Positions 1-6,512 of a DNA stretch of 19,054 bases are shown in pieces. This DNA comes from CAVPDE01 sp964580575 (GTDB taxonomy: Bacteria > Desulfobacterota > DSM-4660 > Desulfatiglandales > HGW-15). A program made the position numbers and the translations under genes. The stretch covers positions 1 through 19,054 of the forward strand of contig CAZOLJ010000082.1 in the NCBI GenBank assembly GCA_964580575.1, given 5' to 3'. Numbering within the stretch: position 1 is the stretch's first letter; each line of letters opens with the position of its first letter. The notes under the pieces were generated by a model. That model saw only the letters and a list, made by a program, of their open reading frames with translations. It was not told the DNA's origin and searched no databases.

Positions 1-34
1 GCAGCGCGGTCATATGAGGGGGCATGGTTTGGTT

Positions 35-367
35 TCAAGCAGCGGAAATCTTTTTTCCCTGCTTCGCATACTCGGCAACAAGAGATGTTCCACTCGCGAA
101 TTCATCAGGGGTCATCATGATGACATCGAAAGGGATCGTATACTTTCTGATCGTGGCAATCTCCGCTTCTTTGATCATTGCCAATCTCTTGAAGATGCTT
201 TTTTCCATGAAGTCTTTTGAAATAACAACGAGATCCACATCACTTTCTATAGAGGCATTTCCTCTTGCTTGGGAGCCAAAAAGGATGATCTTAGTGACTT
301 CCACATTTCTTTCTCTCAACTTTTGTTCAAAGAAGTTTACTGCTTTTAGGACATTTCTCTTTGCCAC
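35..367 (-). CDS. MNT-type nucleotidyltransferase domain protein (110 aa, GTG start)
   Basis: Small single-domain nucleotidyltransferase of the minimal (MNT) type. The sequence shows the GSQARG helix motif at residues 31-36, the SDVDL metal-binding pair (D43 and D45) and a third acidic residue in the PFDVI strand (D81), so the catalytic triad looks complete. The start is GTG at 365-367, because an AAGGAAG Shine-Dalgarno lies 7 nt upstream. In known MNT/HEPN toxin-antitoxin modules such a protein is the antitoxin and adenylylates or AMPylates its HEPN RNase partner. Here the gene starts inside the 3' end of an upstream open fragment (346-477) that could be what is left of a HEPN partner. No second module gene lies downstream in the 34 bases before the window edge. 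The fold call is firm; the antitoxin role is inference. Confidence 0.85.
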   Translation of the reverse strand: MAKRNVLKAVNFFEQKLRERNVEVTKIILFGSQARGNASIESDVDLVVISKDFMEKSIFKRLAMIKEAEIATIRKYTIPFDVIMMTPDEFASGTSLVAEYAKQGKKISAA

Positions 368-477
368 TTCAGAACTTCCTTGCTCTGGTCGAGAACCTGA
401 CGGTTTTTCGCCTTGGTATAATCTCTATACACCGCAGAAGTCAACGGCGAAATCCCCAGCGGAAGCAACCCCTTCTT
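346..477 (-). pseudogene. Truncated open fragment overlapping the MNT gene, possible HEPN remnant
   Basis: Reading leftwards from a stop at 478-480 there are 43 open codons ending in TAA at 346-348, overlapping the first 22 nt of the nucleotidyltransferase gene by the -1/+1 arrangement usual for coupled genes. The fragment has no ATG start. Its end reads SAVYRDYTKAKNRQVL followed by DQSKEVLKWQREMS. A C-terminal amphipathic helix of the form A/S-K-E-V-L-x-W after an LT..AV..RDY segment resembles the tail of HEPN-domain proteins, which normally precede MNT genes. The match is by eye and short, so this could also be the end of an unrelated gene. The upstream part of the gene has been replaced by the 3' end of the ABC exporter operon. 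Confidence 0.3.
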
Positions 478-513
478 TTAAAATGCCTGTAGAAGGTGCG
501 CAGCCCACTAGGC

Positions 514-1251
514 TCACAAGATCCACCGGCGCTTGATGTTGCGCAGGCTCCAGCCGAACAAGAAAATGCAAAAGGCGCTAAGCACAAGAAAGTCAAGGGC
601 AAAGGACATGGTGTTCCTGGCGTTGAACGCGCCGTGGAGGATGTCGGCGCCATAGGTGAGGGGCAGGGACATAGGAGAGGGGTTTGATGAGGGAGGGCAG
701 GTGGGCAAGAGGGAAAAAGAGCCCGCAGAGGAAAATCATCGGGAAGCGGAAGAAGTTGGAAAAGGTTTGGCCTCGAAGACCTCGCTCACGGAGACCGCAA
801 TGAACAAGCCCAGGAAAGTAGAAGACACCGCGACAAGAAAAATGGCAGGGATTGCGGCGCTCCATACAGCCTGAGACAGGTCGGCCAGAAAGGCGGCCAG
901 GACGACGGGTACGAACGCGTTTATCGTGCCGAAGAGGATAGCCCCGGCCGTTTTGGCCAGCATGAGAAGTTCCAGGGGGACGGGCGCCAGCAGCAGCCGG
1001 TCAAAGGACCGTCCCTTTTTCTCGAATGTGACCGTGACGGCCAAAAGGGAAGTCGCCCCGAAGAGGATAGACATGGCGATCACGCCAGGGAGCAGGGAGA
1101 GGACGCTGTCAAAACCACTCTCGGATTTGATGAAAAACATGCCTGTCCACGCGAAAGGGAAGATCAGTCCCCAGCTGACATTTGGCGGCCTGAGGTAATA
1201 GGTCCGCATGTCCTTGGCAAGGATGCTCCAGAATGCGATCCACTTTTTCAT
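514..1251 (-). pseudogene. ABC-2 type exporter permease, interrupted by two compensating frameshifts
   Basis: Membrane subunit of the exporter whose ATPase is encoded just upstream; the ATG overlaps the ATPase stop by 4 nt (ATGA at 1248-1251). The first 160 or so residues read cleanly, starting MKKWIAFWSILAKDMRTYYL and followed by several hydrophobic segments. The frame then slips: near 769-770 one G (plus strand) appears to be missing and the original frame meets TGA at 736-738. The next codons continue sensibly in another frame (QTFSNFFRFPMIFLCGLFFP), which contains the conserved ABC-2 membrane segment. Near 666-668 an extra G returns the reading to the original frame (LPLTYGADILHG), which runs to TGA at 514-516. 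The conceptual product is about 245 aa, normal for the family. Either the gene is broken by two indels about 100 nt apart, or both are base-calling errors in C/G runs. Confidence 0.8.
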
Positions 1252-2228
1252 GCTCCGCCTCCTGCTTTTTCCTTCTCCTTTTTCATCGCCTCCACCTCGA
1301 CGCCGGTGATCCTTACAAAGACCTCTTCAAGCGAAGGACGAATCCTGCGGGCTTCCATCACCTCCACCCTCTGATCCTCCAAGAAACGCACCAAGGGACC
1401 GACGGGAATCGGTTCGTCCGACTCCACGCGAAGCTGCCCGCCGGCAAGCACCTGAAATGTCAGGTGAGGAAACGCTGCGGTGAGGCGTTCATGGGGAGCC
1501 GCTTCAGAGTTCAACATCGCAAGCTGCATGACATGCCTTTCCTGGATCGGCTGAATAAGATTTTCTACGGTATCTGTGCCGACGATTTTTCCTGAAACGA
1601 TGAAGGCGATACGCCCGCATAGCCGCTCTGCTTCCTCAATGTAGTGGGTGGTAAGAAAAATGGTTGTGCCGGAGCGGTTGAATCCGGCGATAAGTTGGCG
1701 GATCTGCCTGGCGCTGGCCACATCGATACCTGTGGTCGCTTCGTCAAGAAACAGGATTGGTGGATTGTGAATGATCCCTGCGGCGATCGTGAGTTTACGT
1801 TTCATGCCCTTGGAATACCCAGCAAACTTTCGATCTGCCGCTTTAGCCAGGTCAAAGCTCTCCAAAAGTTCACGGGCACGAATGTCCCTCTCTTTTCTCC
1901 GCATCCCATACAGTGCTGCACAGAAGCACAGATTTTCGAAGCCGGTCAGTTCCGGATAGAGATTGCTCTCGTCCGGGACCACCCCGATCAGGTGTTGGGC
2001 CGCCGTCGGATTATCCGTGCAGTCAATGGCACCCAGGAGGATCTTCCCTGCATCGGGGCGAGCCAGGCCGGTGAGGATATTGATGGTCGTTGTCTTGCCC
2101 GCGCCGTTGGGGCCCAGGAAACCGAACAATTCTCCCTGGCGCACCTGGAAGCTGACATCCGCAACAGCCTGGACATCACCAAACCGTTTAGCTAATCCTT
2201 CCGCAGCGATGGCAATCTTATCGTTCAC
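1248..2228 (-). CDS. ABC exporter ATP-binding subunit (ABC-2 / CcmA-like, about 326 aa)
   Basis: Cytoplasmic ATPase that would power the neighbouring ABC-2 permease. It has Walker A GPNGAGKTT (residues 39-47), a degenerate signature YSKGMKRK, Walker B ILFLDEAT and a switch histidine in LTTHYIEEAERLCGR. A C-terminal extension of about 100 residues follows the nucleotide-binding domain, as in drug or antibiotic exporters of the DrrA/CcmA type. The frame is open further upstream, but the GTG at 2226-2228 is preferred: it overlaps the ArsR stop (GTGA) and has GGAAGGGAA just before it. The order regulator, ATPase, permease with 4-nt overlaps makes this one translationally coupled operon. The substrate cannot be read from the sequence. 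Confidence 0.92.
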   Translation of the reverse strand: MNDKIAIAAEGLAKRFGDVQAVADVSFQVRQGELFGFLGPNGAGKTTTINILTGLARPDAGKILLGAIDCTDNPTAAQHLIGVVPDESNLYPELTGFENLCFCAALYGMRRKERDIRARELLESFDLAKAADRKFAGYSKGMKRKLTIAAGIIHNPPILFLDEATTGIDVASARQIRQLIAGFNRSGTTIFLTTHYIEEAERLCGRIAFIVSGKIVGTDTVENLIQPIQERHVMQLAMLNSEAAPHERLTAAFPHLTFQVLAGGQLRVESDEPIPVGPLVRFLEDQRVEVMEARRIRPSLEEVFVRITGVEVEAMKKEKEKAGGGA

Positions 2229-2359
2229 TTCCCTTCCTTCTTCTCCCTTGTGCAAGGATGCATTTTCTCGTCCCCATGGCACTCCTTGATCTGCTGCGGA
2301 GTGCATTCCTCAGGTTTGCCCTTCAGCTTTTCAAGGCGTTCACAACAGCATTGACACAT
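2225..2359 (-). CDS. Possible independent 44-aa cysteine-rich small protein nested in frame at the 3' end of the ArsR gene
   Basis: An ATG at 2357-2359 begins MCQCCCERLEKLKGK and runs in the ArsR frame to the shared stop. It is preceded by AAAGGAGGTG (2366-2375), with 8 nt between the Shine-Dalgarno core and the ATG. This is one of the best ribosome-binding sites in the window and would be wasted inside an ordinary coding region. The peptide has cysteines at positions 2, 4, 5, 6, 19, 27 and 36 and a CHGD motif, suggesting metal binding. From memory, short stand-alone proteins of this look occur next to ArsR genes in anaerobes. In this strain the ancestral stop between the two genes may have been lost, giving a fusion plus an internal start. 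Confidence 0.5.
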   Translation of the reverse strand: MCQCCCERLEKLKGKPEECTPQQIKECHGDEKMHPCTREKKEGK

Positions 2360-2698
2360 GGCTTTCACCTCCTTTCCTTCATAGCCTTTTCTGATTGCGT
2401 GCATACGAAGGCAACGCCCGGCTGAAACCGTGGATTGGCTGGCCAAACGCTCGATTTCCCGGATGACCCCTTCCAGCGCCTTTCCCTGAACAGAATAGTG
2501 ATTCCAATAACCGCGCTTTTCTCCTTCCACGAGACCTGCTTCTTTCAAAACCTTGAGGTGCTGGGAGACAGCGGCTTCCGAAATTCCCAGCCGCCGGGCC
2601 AAAGCTCTTCCGCATAGAACCTCCGCCAGAAGCAGCTGTAGAAGTCTGATCCGGGTTTCGTCGGATAAAGCCTTCAAGACGGTCATCAATGAGGTCAT
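2225..2698 (-). CDS. ArsR/SmtB-family repressor with cysteine-rich C-terminal extension (157 aa)
   Basis: Winged-helix DNA-binding regulator at the head of the exporter operon. The product starts MTSLMTVLKALSDETRIRLL and contains the recognition helix ISEAAVSQHLKVLKEAGLV and the wing EGEKRGYWNHYSV, typical of ArsR proteins. One cysteine sits in the usual sensing helix (EVLCGRALARRL). The ArsR core ends near residue 113; the last 44 residues hold eight cysteines, including CQCCC, EECT, ECHGD and HPC. That tail could bind a soft metal, or could be a separately translated small protein, because an excellent ribosome-binding site precedes its Met. The frame is open for 33 more codons upstream, but family alignment favours the ATG at 2696-2698; no strong Shine-Dalgarno is visible there, so the start is uncertain. 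The exporter is probably repressed by this protein. Confidence 0.9.
   Translation of the reverse strand: MTSLMTVLKALSDETRIRLLQLLLAEVLCGRALARRLGISEAAVSQHLKVLKEAGLVEGEKRGYWNHYSVQGKALEGVIREIERLASQSTVSAGRCLRMHAIRKGYEGKEVKAMCQCCCERLEKLKGKPEECTPQQIKECHGDEKMHPCTREKKEGK
2366..2375 (-). promoter_or_regulatory. Near-perfect Shine-Dalgarno inside the ArsR coding frame
   Basis: Minus strand AAAGGAGGTG, 8 nt from its AGGAGG core to the ATG at 2357-2359. It encodes KEV within the ArsR reading frame and decides the possible internal start of the 44-aa cysteine-rich peptide. Confidence 0.6.
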
Positions 2699-2714
2699 GG
2701 CGTTCAATAATTTG

Positions 2715-2754
2715 GTTAACTCGATACTTAACTGAATAAACGGACCTCTGTCAA
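2715..2754 (-). promoter_or_regulatory. Candidate promoter and palindromic operator of the arsR-ABC exporter operon
   Basis: On the minus strand a consensus -35 TTGACA (2749-2754) is followed after 17 nt by the weak -10 TTAAGT (2727-2732). Overlapping the -10 is an 18-bp imperfect palindrome, GTTAA-N8-TTAAC (2715-2732). The ArsR start at 2698 lies about 20 nt downstream. A palindrome over the -10 of its own operon is the usual layout for an ArsR-type autorepressor. The operator role is inferred from position and symmetry only. Confidence 0.5.
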
Positions 2755-2966
2755 GCAAGAAGCAACTGAAAACAGGGTGGGAAGCATGGAGATTCAAGTG
2801 AGAAGATTGCGTCTGCAGTGGAACCCAATGATAGACTGCCTCTTGGCAGCACGATGGAACCCGCGGATTTGGCAGCTCAAGCCAAGATGGGAAAGTCGGT
2901 ATTTACCCTCCTGTTCAACGCCTTTAAGGGATGCAGACTCCCTGTGCCGAGACTGGCGCATGCCAC
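2755..2966. other. Intergenic stretch without a supported gene
   Basis: Between the arsR promoter and the end of the DUF364 gene. A plus-strand frame is open from about 2769 through this stretch (it includes PNDRLPLGSTMEPADLAAQA) but has no convincing start, no Shine-Dalgarno and no family I recognise, and it then runs into the antisense of the DUF364 gene. It may be a gene remnant or chance. No clear terminator is seen. Confidence 0.4.
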
Positions 2967-3740
2967 TCAAGCGTTCAGTTTTCTGATCATCGCTTCTCGG
3001 TCTTTTACCAAATTAACGAATCGCACGCTGCCGGTCTTCTTCAGACGTACAAAGTTTGCACCTTCGCTGATGTATTTCAGCGCAGTCTCTTTGTCCGTTA
3101 CCCTGCTCCCGGAGAGGATGTCGATGCCGTAATCGAAGAGGACAGGCGTGACAGGTGTGGATGGTCCGAGCATCATCCGGACGCCCTTGGGATTGCAGAG
3201 GCTGAGTATCCCTTCAAGGGTGTGGTTGATGAGGGTGGTTCCCGAGATCACCACGATATCCGACTTCGGCAGGTACTCCTTCCCTGCCTCTTCAGATACA
3301 TCTCCCGGCCTCGGATGTTTTTCAATGATCCAGAGATTCTTCGCCACCTCCCTGACCCGATCGAGAAAAGGGAAGTGCCCGATGATGCTGATATTCTTCC
3401 CCCTTCCTAGATCGCGAACGAGCTGCAGGCCGTCCAAATCCGCCTCTTTCTCCGAATCAATTTTGATCAGTGAGTTGATCGCTGCGATCCCAAGAGATGC
3501 CCTGGTGATGTTATCGGAAAGGCTGAACTTCGCCAGTTCAATCCCAGACATCTCCGTGAAGGAATCCTTTGGGGCGGGCAGGTCCTCTTCCTCCGTGTTG
3601 CAGCAATAGGCATCCTGAGACAGGGTGGAAGAGAGGCCACAGTATTGGCTGATGACCGCATTCCAGTGGAGCCCCCGCCTCACCTCTTGGATGGGTGCAT
3701 CTTCGGCTATGCTGCCGAGTATGTCGTGCAAGATTTCCAT
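2967..3740 (-). CDS. DUF4213/DUF364 putative heavy-metal chelation protein (about 257 aa)
   Basis: Cytosolic two-domain protein: an N-terminal DUF4213 segment (about residues 1-90, with GLHWNAVIS) and the DUF364 Rossmann-like domain (about 95-255, with ISIIGHFPFLDRV, DIVVISGTTLINHTLEGIL and MLGPSTPVTPVLFDYGIDIL). The family is described as putative heavy-metal chelation and often lies near metal transport or metallo-cofactor genes; its biochemistry is not settled. Two Met codons are possible (3744-3746 and 3738-3740). The second is chosen because AGGAG at 3748-3752 is 7 nt from it but only 1 nt from the first. It follows the TiaS-like gene closely (22 nt), so the two are probably co-transcribed, downstream of the tungstate transporter. 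A role in tungsten or molybdenum handling is inference from location. Confidence 0.85.
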   Translation of the reverse strand: MEILHDILGSIAEDAPIQEVRRGLHWNAVISQYCGLSSTLSQDAYCCNTEEEDLPAPKDSFTEMSGIELAKFSLSDNITRASLGIAAINSLIKIDSEKEADLDGLQLVRDLGRGKNISIIGHFPFLDRVREVAKNLWIIEKHPRPGDVSEEAGKEYLPKSDIVVISGTTLINHTLEGILSLCNPKGVRMMLGPSTPVTPVLFDYGIDILSGSRVTDKETALKYISEGANFVRLKKTGSVRFVNLVKDREAMIRKLNA

Positions 3741-3762
3741 ATCCATTCTCCTTTGGGCAGAG

Positions 3763-4524
3763 TCATATCCGCTGTATGGTCAGGCAGGCGCTGGGCACTC
3801 TTTCCTTTTCCTTGTTTCTCCTTTCGCCGATGGATTCCCAAACACCCTCTTCCTTGGGGGTGACAAGGAGCACCGCCTGGTTGCCCCACAGTCTCGGACG
3901 GAGCCAGCCTTTCGTGTGAACGATATCCGCAGGAGCCGGCACTCTGGCGTCACGATCATTGGATACGACCACTATACTCGATCGCTCCAGTTCCAGTACG
4001 CGAATCGGGTCTGAAAACTCTCGCAGCTTTCCATATTCTATGAAGCGGCCGCTCCAACCTGAAGCCGTCAAGCCGACCGCTGCAGCCGCTCCGATGATTC
4101 CGTCATTTGTGCCGCCGTGGCCGGAGAGGTGCGACTTCCTCGCCGCTTCCAGAGCTTCCTTTTGGGTGACCACCCTCGATGTACAGGTGCGTCCGAAGGC
4201 GATGAGACTGGCCAGTGAACCGTTTCCCTCGCAGGCAATGCACAACCCCGGATCACTTCCCTCCAAGGAATGGCGCTTGACATGCTCTATGGCCCGATCC
4301 GTGAGCATCCTGACCCACGAAGCATCCGGCGCATCGACTAAGACACATGCCGAACTGTTGTGCGACGTATAAGGGATTCTTTCATCCACCAGGAGTTGCT
4401 GCCTCACCACCCCTTCGATTCGGCAACCTTCGGGCAGTTCATCTTCAAACCATCGAGCCAGCTTTCCAGTTCCCCGATCAGCAGTGATATTATCCGTATC
4501 ATCAAAACCAATGTAAATTCGCAT
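3763..4524 (-). CDS. TiaS/DUF1743-like nucleotide-binding protein (253 aa)
   Basis: The N-terminus MRIYIGFDDTDN followed by RGTGKLARWF is the hallmark of the catalytic domain of archaeal TiaS, the ATP-dependent tRNA(Ile2) agmatinylcytidine synthetase. The middle has SHNSSACVLVD, SDPGLCIACEGN and HGGTNDGIIGAAAAVGL, matching the following ferredoxin-like DUF1743 region. At 253 aa it lacks the C-terminal OB-fold and zinc-ribbon tRNA-binding part of archaeal TiaS (about 400 aa or more). Bacteria also use TilS instead of TiaS for this tRNA, so tRNA modification is unlikely; an ATP-dependent small-molecule activity is more plausible. ATG at 4522-4524 has GAGGG 6 nt upstream, and a TATTAT -10-like box lies a few bases further up. 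It sits between the tup genes and DUF364, which suggests a metal-related job, unproven. Confidence 0.78.
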   Translation of the reverse strand: MRIYIGFDDTDNITADRGTGKLARWFEDELPEGCRIEGVVRQQLLVDERIPYTSHNSSACVLVDAPDASWVRMLTDRAIEHVKRHSLEGSDPGLCIACEGNGSLASLIAFGRTCTSRVVTQKEALEAARKSHLSGHGGTNDGIIGAAAAVGLTASGWSGRFIEYGKLREFSDPIRVLELERSSIVVVSNDRDARVPAPADIVHTKGWLRPRLWGNQAVLLVTPKEEGVWESIGERRNKEKERVPSACLTIQRI

Positions 4525-4594
4525 TCTTTTCCCTCATAATAGAATTCAGCCGAAGTCGAAACTTCTCCGCATTGCTTCGCCGAGCCCCCTTCAC

Positions 4595-4643
4595 CTTGTT
4601 TCCCCCTCCCCTTTGTCCCCTCCCGCCAGGGGAGGGGAAGGTA
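4595..4643. repeat. GC-rich palindromic intergenic repeat between tupC and the TiaS-like gene
   Basis: Reads TTTCCCCCTCCCCT, a short TTGTCCCCTCCCGCC segment, then AGGGGAGGGGAAGG. The outer arms can pair with one bulged base. The same wording recurs almost unchanged at 10876-10918. It fills most of the 183-nt gap 4525-4707, in which I see no gene; the minus-strand frame through it (to 4694) only translates the repeat. Confidence 0.75.
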
Positions 4644-4707
4644 ATTGCCGCGCCGACTCCTTGCTGTTGTTTGATTCAGCCGGGCCGGAGGCAAACTGGA
4701 CGCTTCG

Positions 4708-5817
4708 TCATGGATCAGCAGGGAACCCTTTCCTGATCACATGAACGGCCAGGGTATCAAAGGAGGCGAGCACTTCGGTCTCTTGTTTTAAGGAGAGTGC
4801 GGAGAGGGTATGGCTCGTCACATACGTCACCAGCGGGAATCCGCAGTTGAGTTGGACCTTCTGATAGGGGCCCATGGGCGTGATCCTCTCCACACTTGCG
4901 GGAAATGTGTTTCTAGTTCTCGCTGGAATTCCCGAGACGATTTCCGAAAGGATCACATTCTCGGGCCGGATGCAGAGGATGACCTGGTCCCCTGATTTCA
5001 TGGGACCCATTGCTTCGATATTCTGCCCGGACACCGAGGCAATGAAGGAGCTTTCGTTGTTCTTGGTCACCTTACCGTGCAATAGATTCTCAACGCCGAC
5101 CAGCGAAGCGACGAATTCATTGACGGGATGATTCATCACCTCGTCAGGTGAACCGGCCTGAAGAATCTCTCCGGCATTCATCACTCCGAGCCGAGTGGCG
5201 AGCCGAAGAGCCTCTGTGCGGTCGTGGGTAACGAAAATCGTGGTGATACGGGTTTCCCGAAGCACCTTTTCGAGATCTTCGAGGAGGGTTTCCCTCATGA
5301 CCGGATCAAGAGCTGAGAAGGGTTCATCCAGAAGAAGAACCTCAGGGTTGGTGGCAAAGGCTCGTGCAATGCTTGCCCTTCGGGCCTCGCCCCCAGAAAG
5401 GGTTCGCGCTGAACGATCCCTGAGATGAGCAATGCCGAAACGCTCCAACGCTTTCGTTACAATCGGTTCAATCCCATCCCTCTTTGTCCCGCGAATCTTC
5501 AGACCGCTCGCGACATTGTTCTGCACCGTCGTGTCGAACAGAAGTGGCTCCTGAAGAACCATGGCAAGCCTTCTTCGATACTGGAGAAGGGGAATCTCCG
5601 TCCCGATCTTTCGGCCTCTGAAAAGAATTTCTCCTCGGGTGGGCTTCAGCAGAGCAGACAGGGCCGTTAAAAGGGTGCTCTTCCCTGCACCGTTAGGGCC
5701 GATGAGGACAAGGATTTCCCCCTCTGAGACCATAAGAGAGGGAATATTCAGGATGAGGGATCCTCCTCTGATCACCTGGAGATCCCTGACCTCGAAGATC
5801 GCCGACTTACGGCTCAC
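4708..5817 (-). CDS. tupC: Tungstate/molybdate ABC transporter ATP-binding protein TupC (369 aa)
   Basis: Cytoplasmic ATPase of the tungstate importer. It has Walker A GPNGAGKST (residues 40-48), Q-loop VLQEPLLF, signature LSGGE (140-144), Walker B LLLDE (161-165), D-loop SALDP and switch His198 in FVTHD. From about residue 240 on there is a TOBE-type oxyanion-binding domain (GVENLLHGKV, ILCIRPENVILSE), as in ModC/WtpC/TupC proteins that are inhibited by their own substrate. The start is GTG at 5815-5817, overlapping the tupB stop as GTGA, so translation is coupled. It is the last of the core tup genes before a repeat-filled gap. Tungstate rather than molybdate is inferred from the adjacent TupA. 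Confidence 0.92.
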   Translation of the reverse strand: MSRKSAIFEVRDLQVIRGGSLILNIPSLMVSEGEILVLIGPNGAGKSTLLTALSALLKPTRGEILFRGRKIGTEIPLLQYRRRLAMVLQEPLLFDTTVQNNVASGLKIRGTKRDGIEPIVTKALERFGIAHLRDRSARTLSGGEARRASIARAFATNPEVLLLDEPFSALDPVMRETLLEDLEKVLRETRITTIFVTHDRTEALRLATRLGVMNAGEILQAGSPDEVMNHPVNEFVASLVGVENLLHGKVTKNNESSFIASVSGQNIEAMGPMKSGDQVILCIRPENVILSEIVSGIPARTRNTFPASVERITPMGPYQKVQLNCGFPLVTYVTSHTLSALSLKQETEVLASFDTLAVHVIRKGFPADP

Positions 5818-6512
5818 CGTGCTCTCTCCCTCTGCTGTACCTGGGTGAGCACCAGATTGATCAGGTAGGCAAGCAAGAGCAGGATAATGGACAGGGCGAT
5901 GGCCACATCGAAATTCCCCCGGCCAGTTTCCATAACCGTGGCTGTGGTGAGAACCCTGGAGTACCCCTTGATGTTTCCACCGACCATGATGGACGCACCG
6001 ACCTCTGAGATCACGCCTCCGAATCCCGCCATGACTGCTGCAAGGAGGGACAGCTTGGCCTCTTTGATCAAGATCCAGAGCATCTGGAGACGGGTAGCCC
6101 CTAGAGCCAGGATCTGAAGACGGAGTTTTGCCGGAAGCTGCTGGACTGCGGCCAGCGTGATGCCCATCACAATAGGCGTTGCGATCACCGCCTGAGCAAT
6201 GATCATGGCCAGAGGTGTATAAAGGATTCCAAGGACCCCGAGAGGCCCGTTTCGCCAGAGAAAGATCGTGACGAAAAGGCCTACCACCACCGGAGGAAGG
6301 GCCATGCCCGTGTTGATCAGGCTTACCGCAAATCTCCTGCCGGGAAATCGGGTGAGGGCAACGCTTGCCCCCACCGATATCCCGATAATCAGACTGATCA
6401 ACGTGGCCGTTCCGGAAACCTTCAAGGAGAGGAAGGTGATTCCCAACACCTCCGGGTCAAAGCTGACCAGGAGCCAGAAGGCCTTTTTTATCCCTTCAAA
6501 AATGAGTTCCAT
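5814..6512 (-). CDS. tupB: Tungstate ABC transporter permease TupB (232 aa)
   Basis: Inner-membrane channel subunit with about five to six hydrophobic segments and the MetI-like permease fold. The cytoplasmic coupling-helix motif is visible as LALGATRLQMLWILIKEAKLSLLAAVMAGFG (about residues 136-166; EAA-type loop), followed by VISEVGASIMVGGNIKGYSR, which is characteristic of the Tup/WtpB group. Length is normal for TupB. The ATG at 6510-6512 directly abuts the TAG of tupA (6513-6515), and the gene overlaps tupC by 4 nt, so A, B and C form one coupled unit. Confidence 0.93.
   Translation of the reverse strand: MELIFEGIKKAFWLLVSFDPEVLGITFLSLKVSGTATLISLIIGISVGASVALTRFPGRRFAVSLINTGMALPPVVVGLFVTIFLWRNGPLGVLGILYTPLAMIIAQAVIATPIVMGITLAAVQQLPAKLRLQILALGATRLQMLWILIKEAKLSLLAAVMAGFGGVISEVGASIMVGGNIKGYSRVLTTATVMETGRGNFDVAIALSIILLLLAYLINLVLTQVQQRERAR

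Noticed and set aside
24..536. Plus-strand open frame of 170 codons
   Set aside because: Antisense to the nucleotidyltransferase gene, which has the full catalytic motif set.
4404..4694. Minus-strand open frame of 96 codons
   Set aside because: Its N-terminal half translates a palindromic repeat (PLPWREGTKGRG wording recurs at other repeats), and the rest overlaps the TiaS-like gene in another frame.
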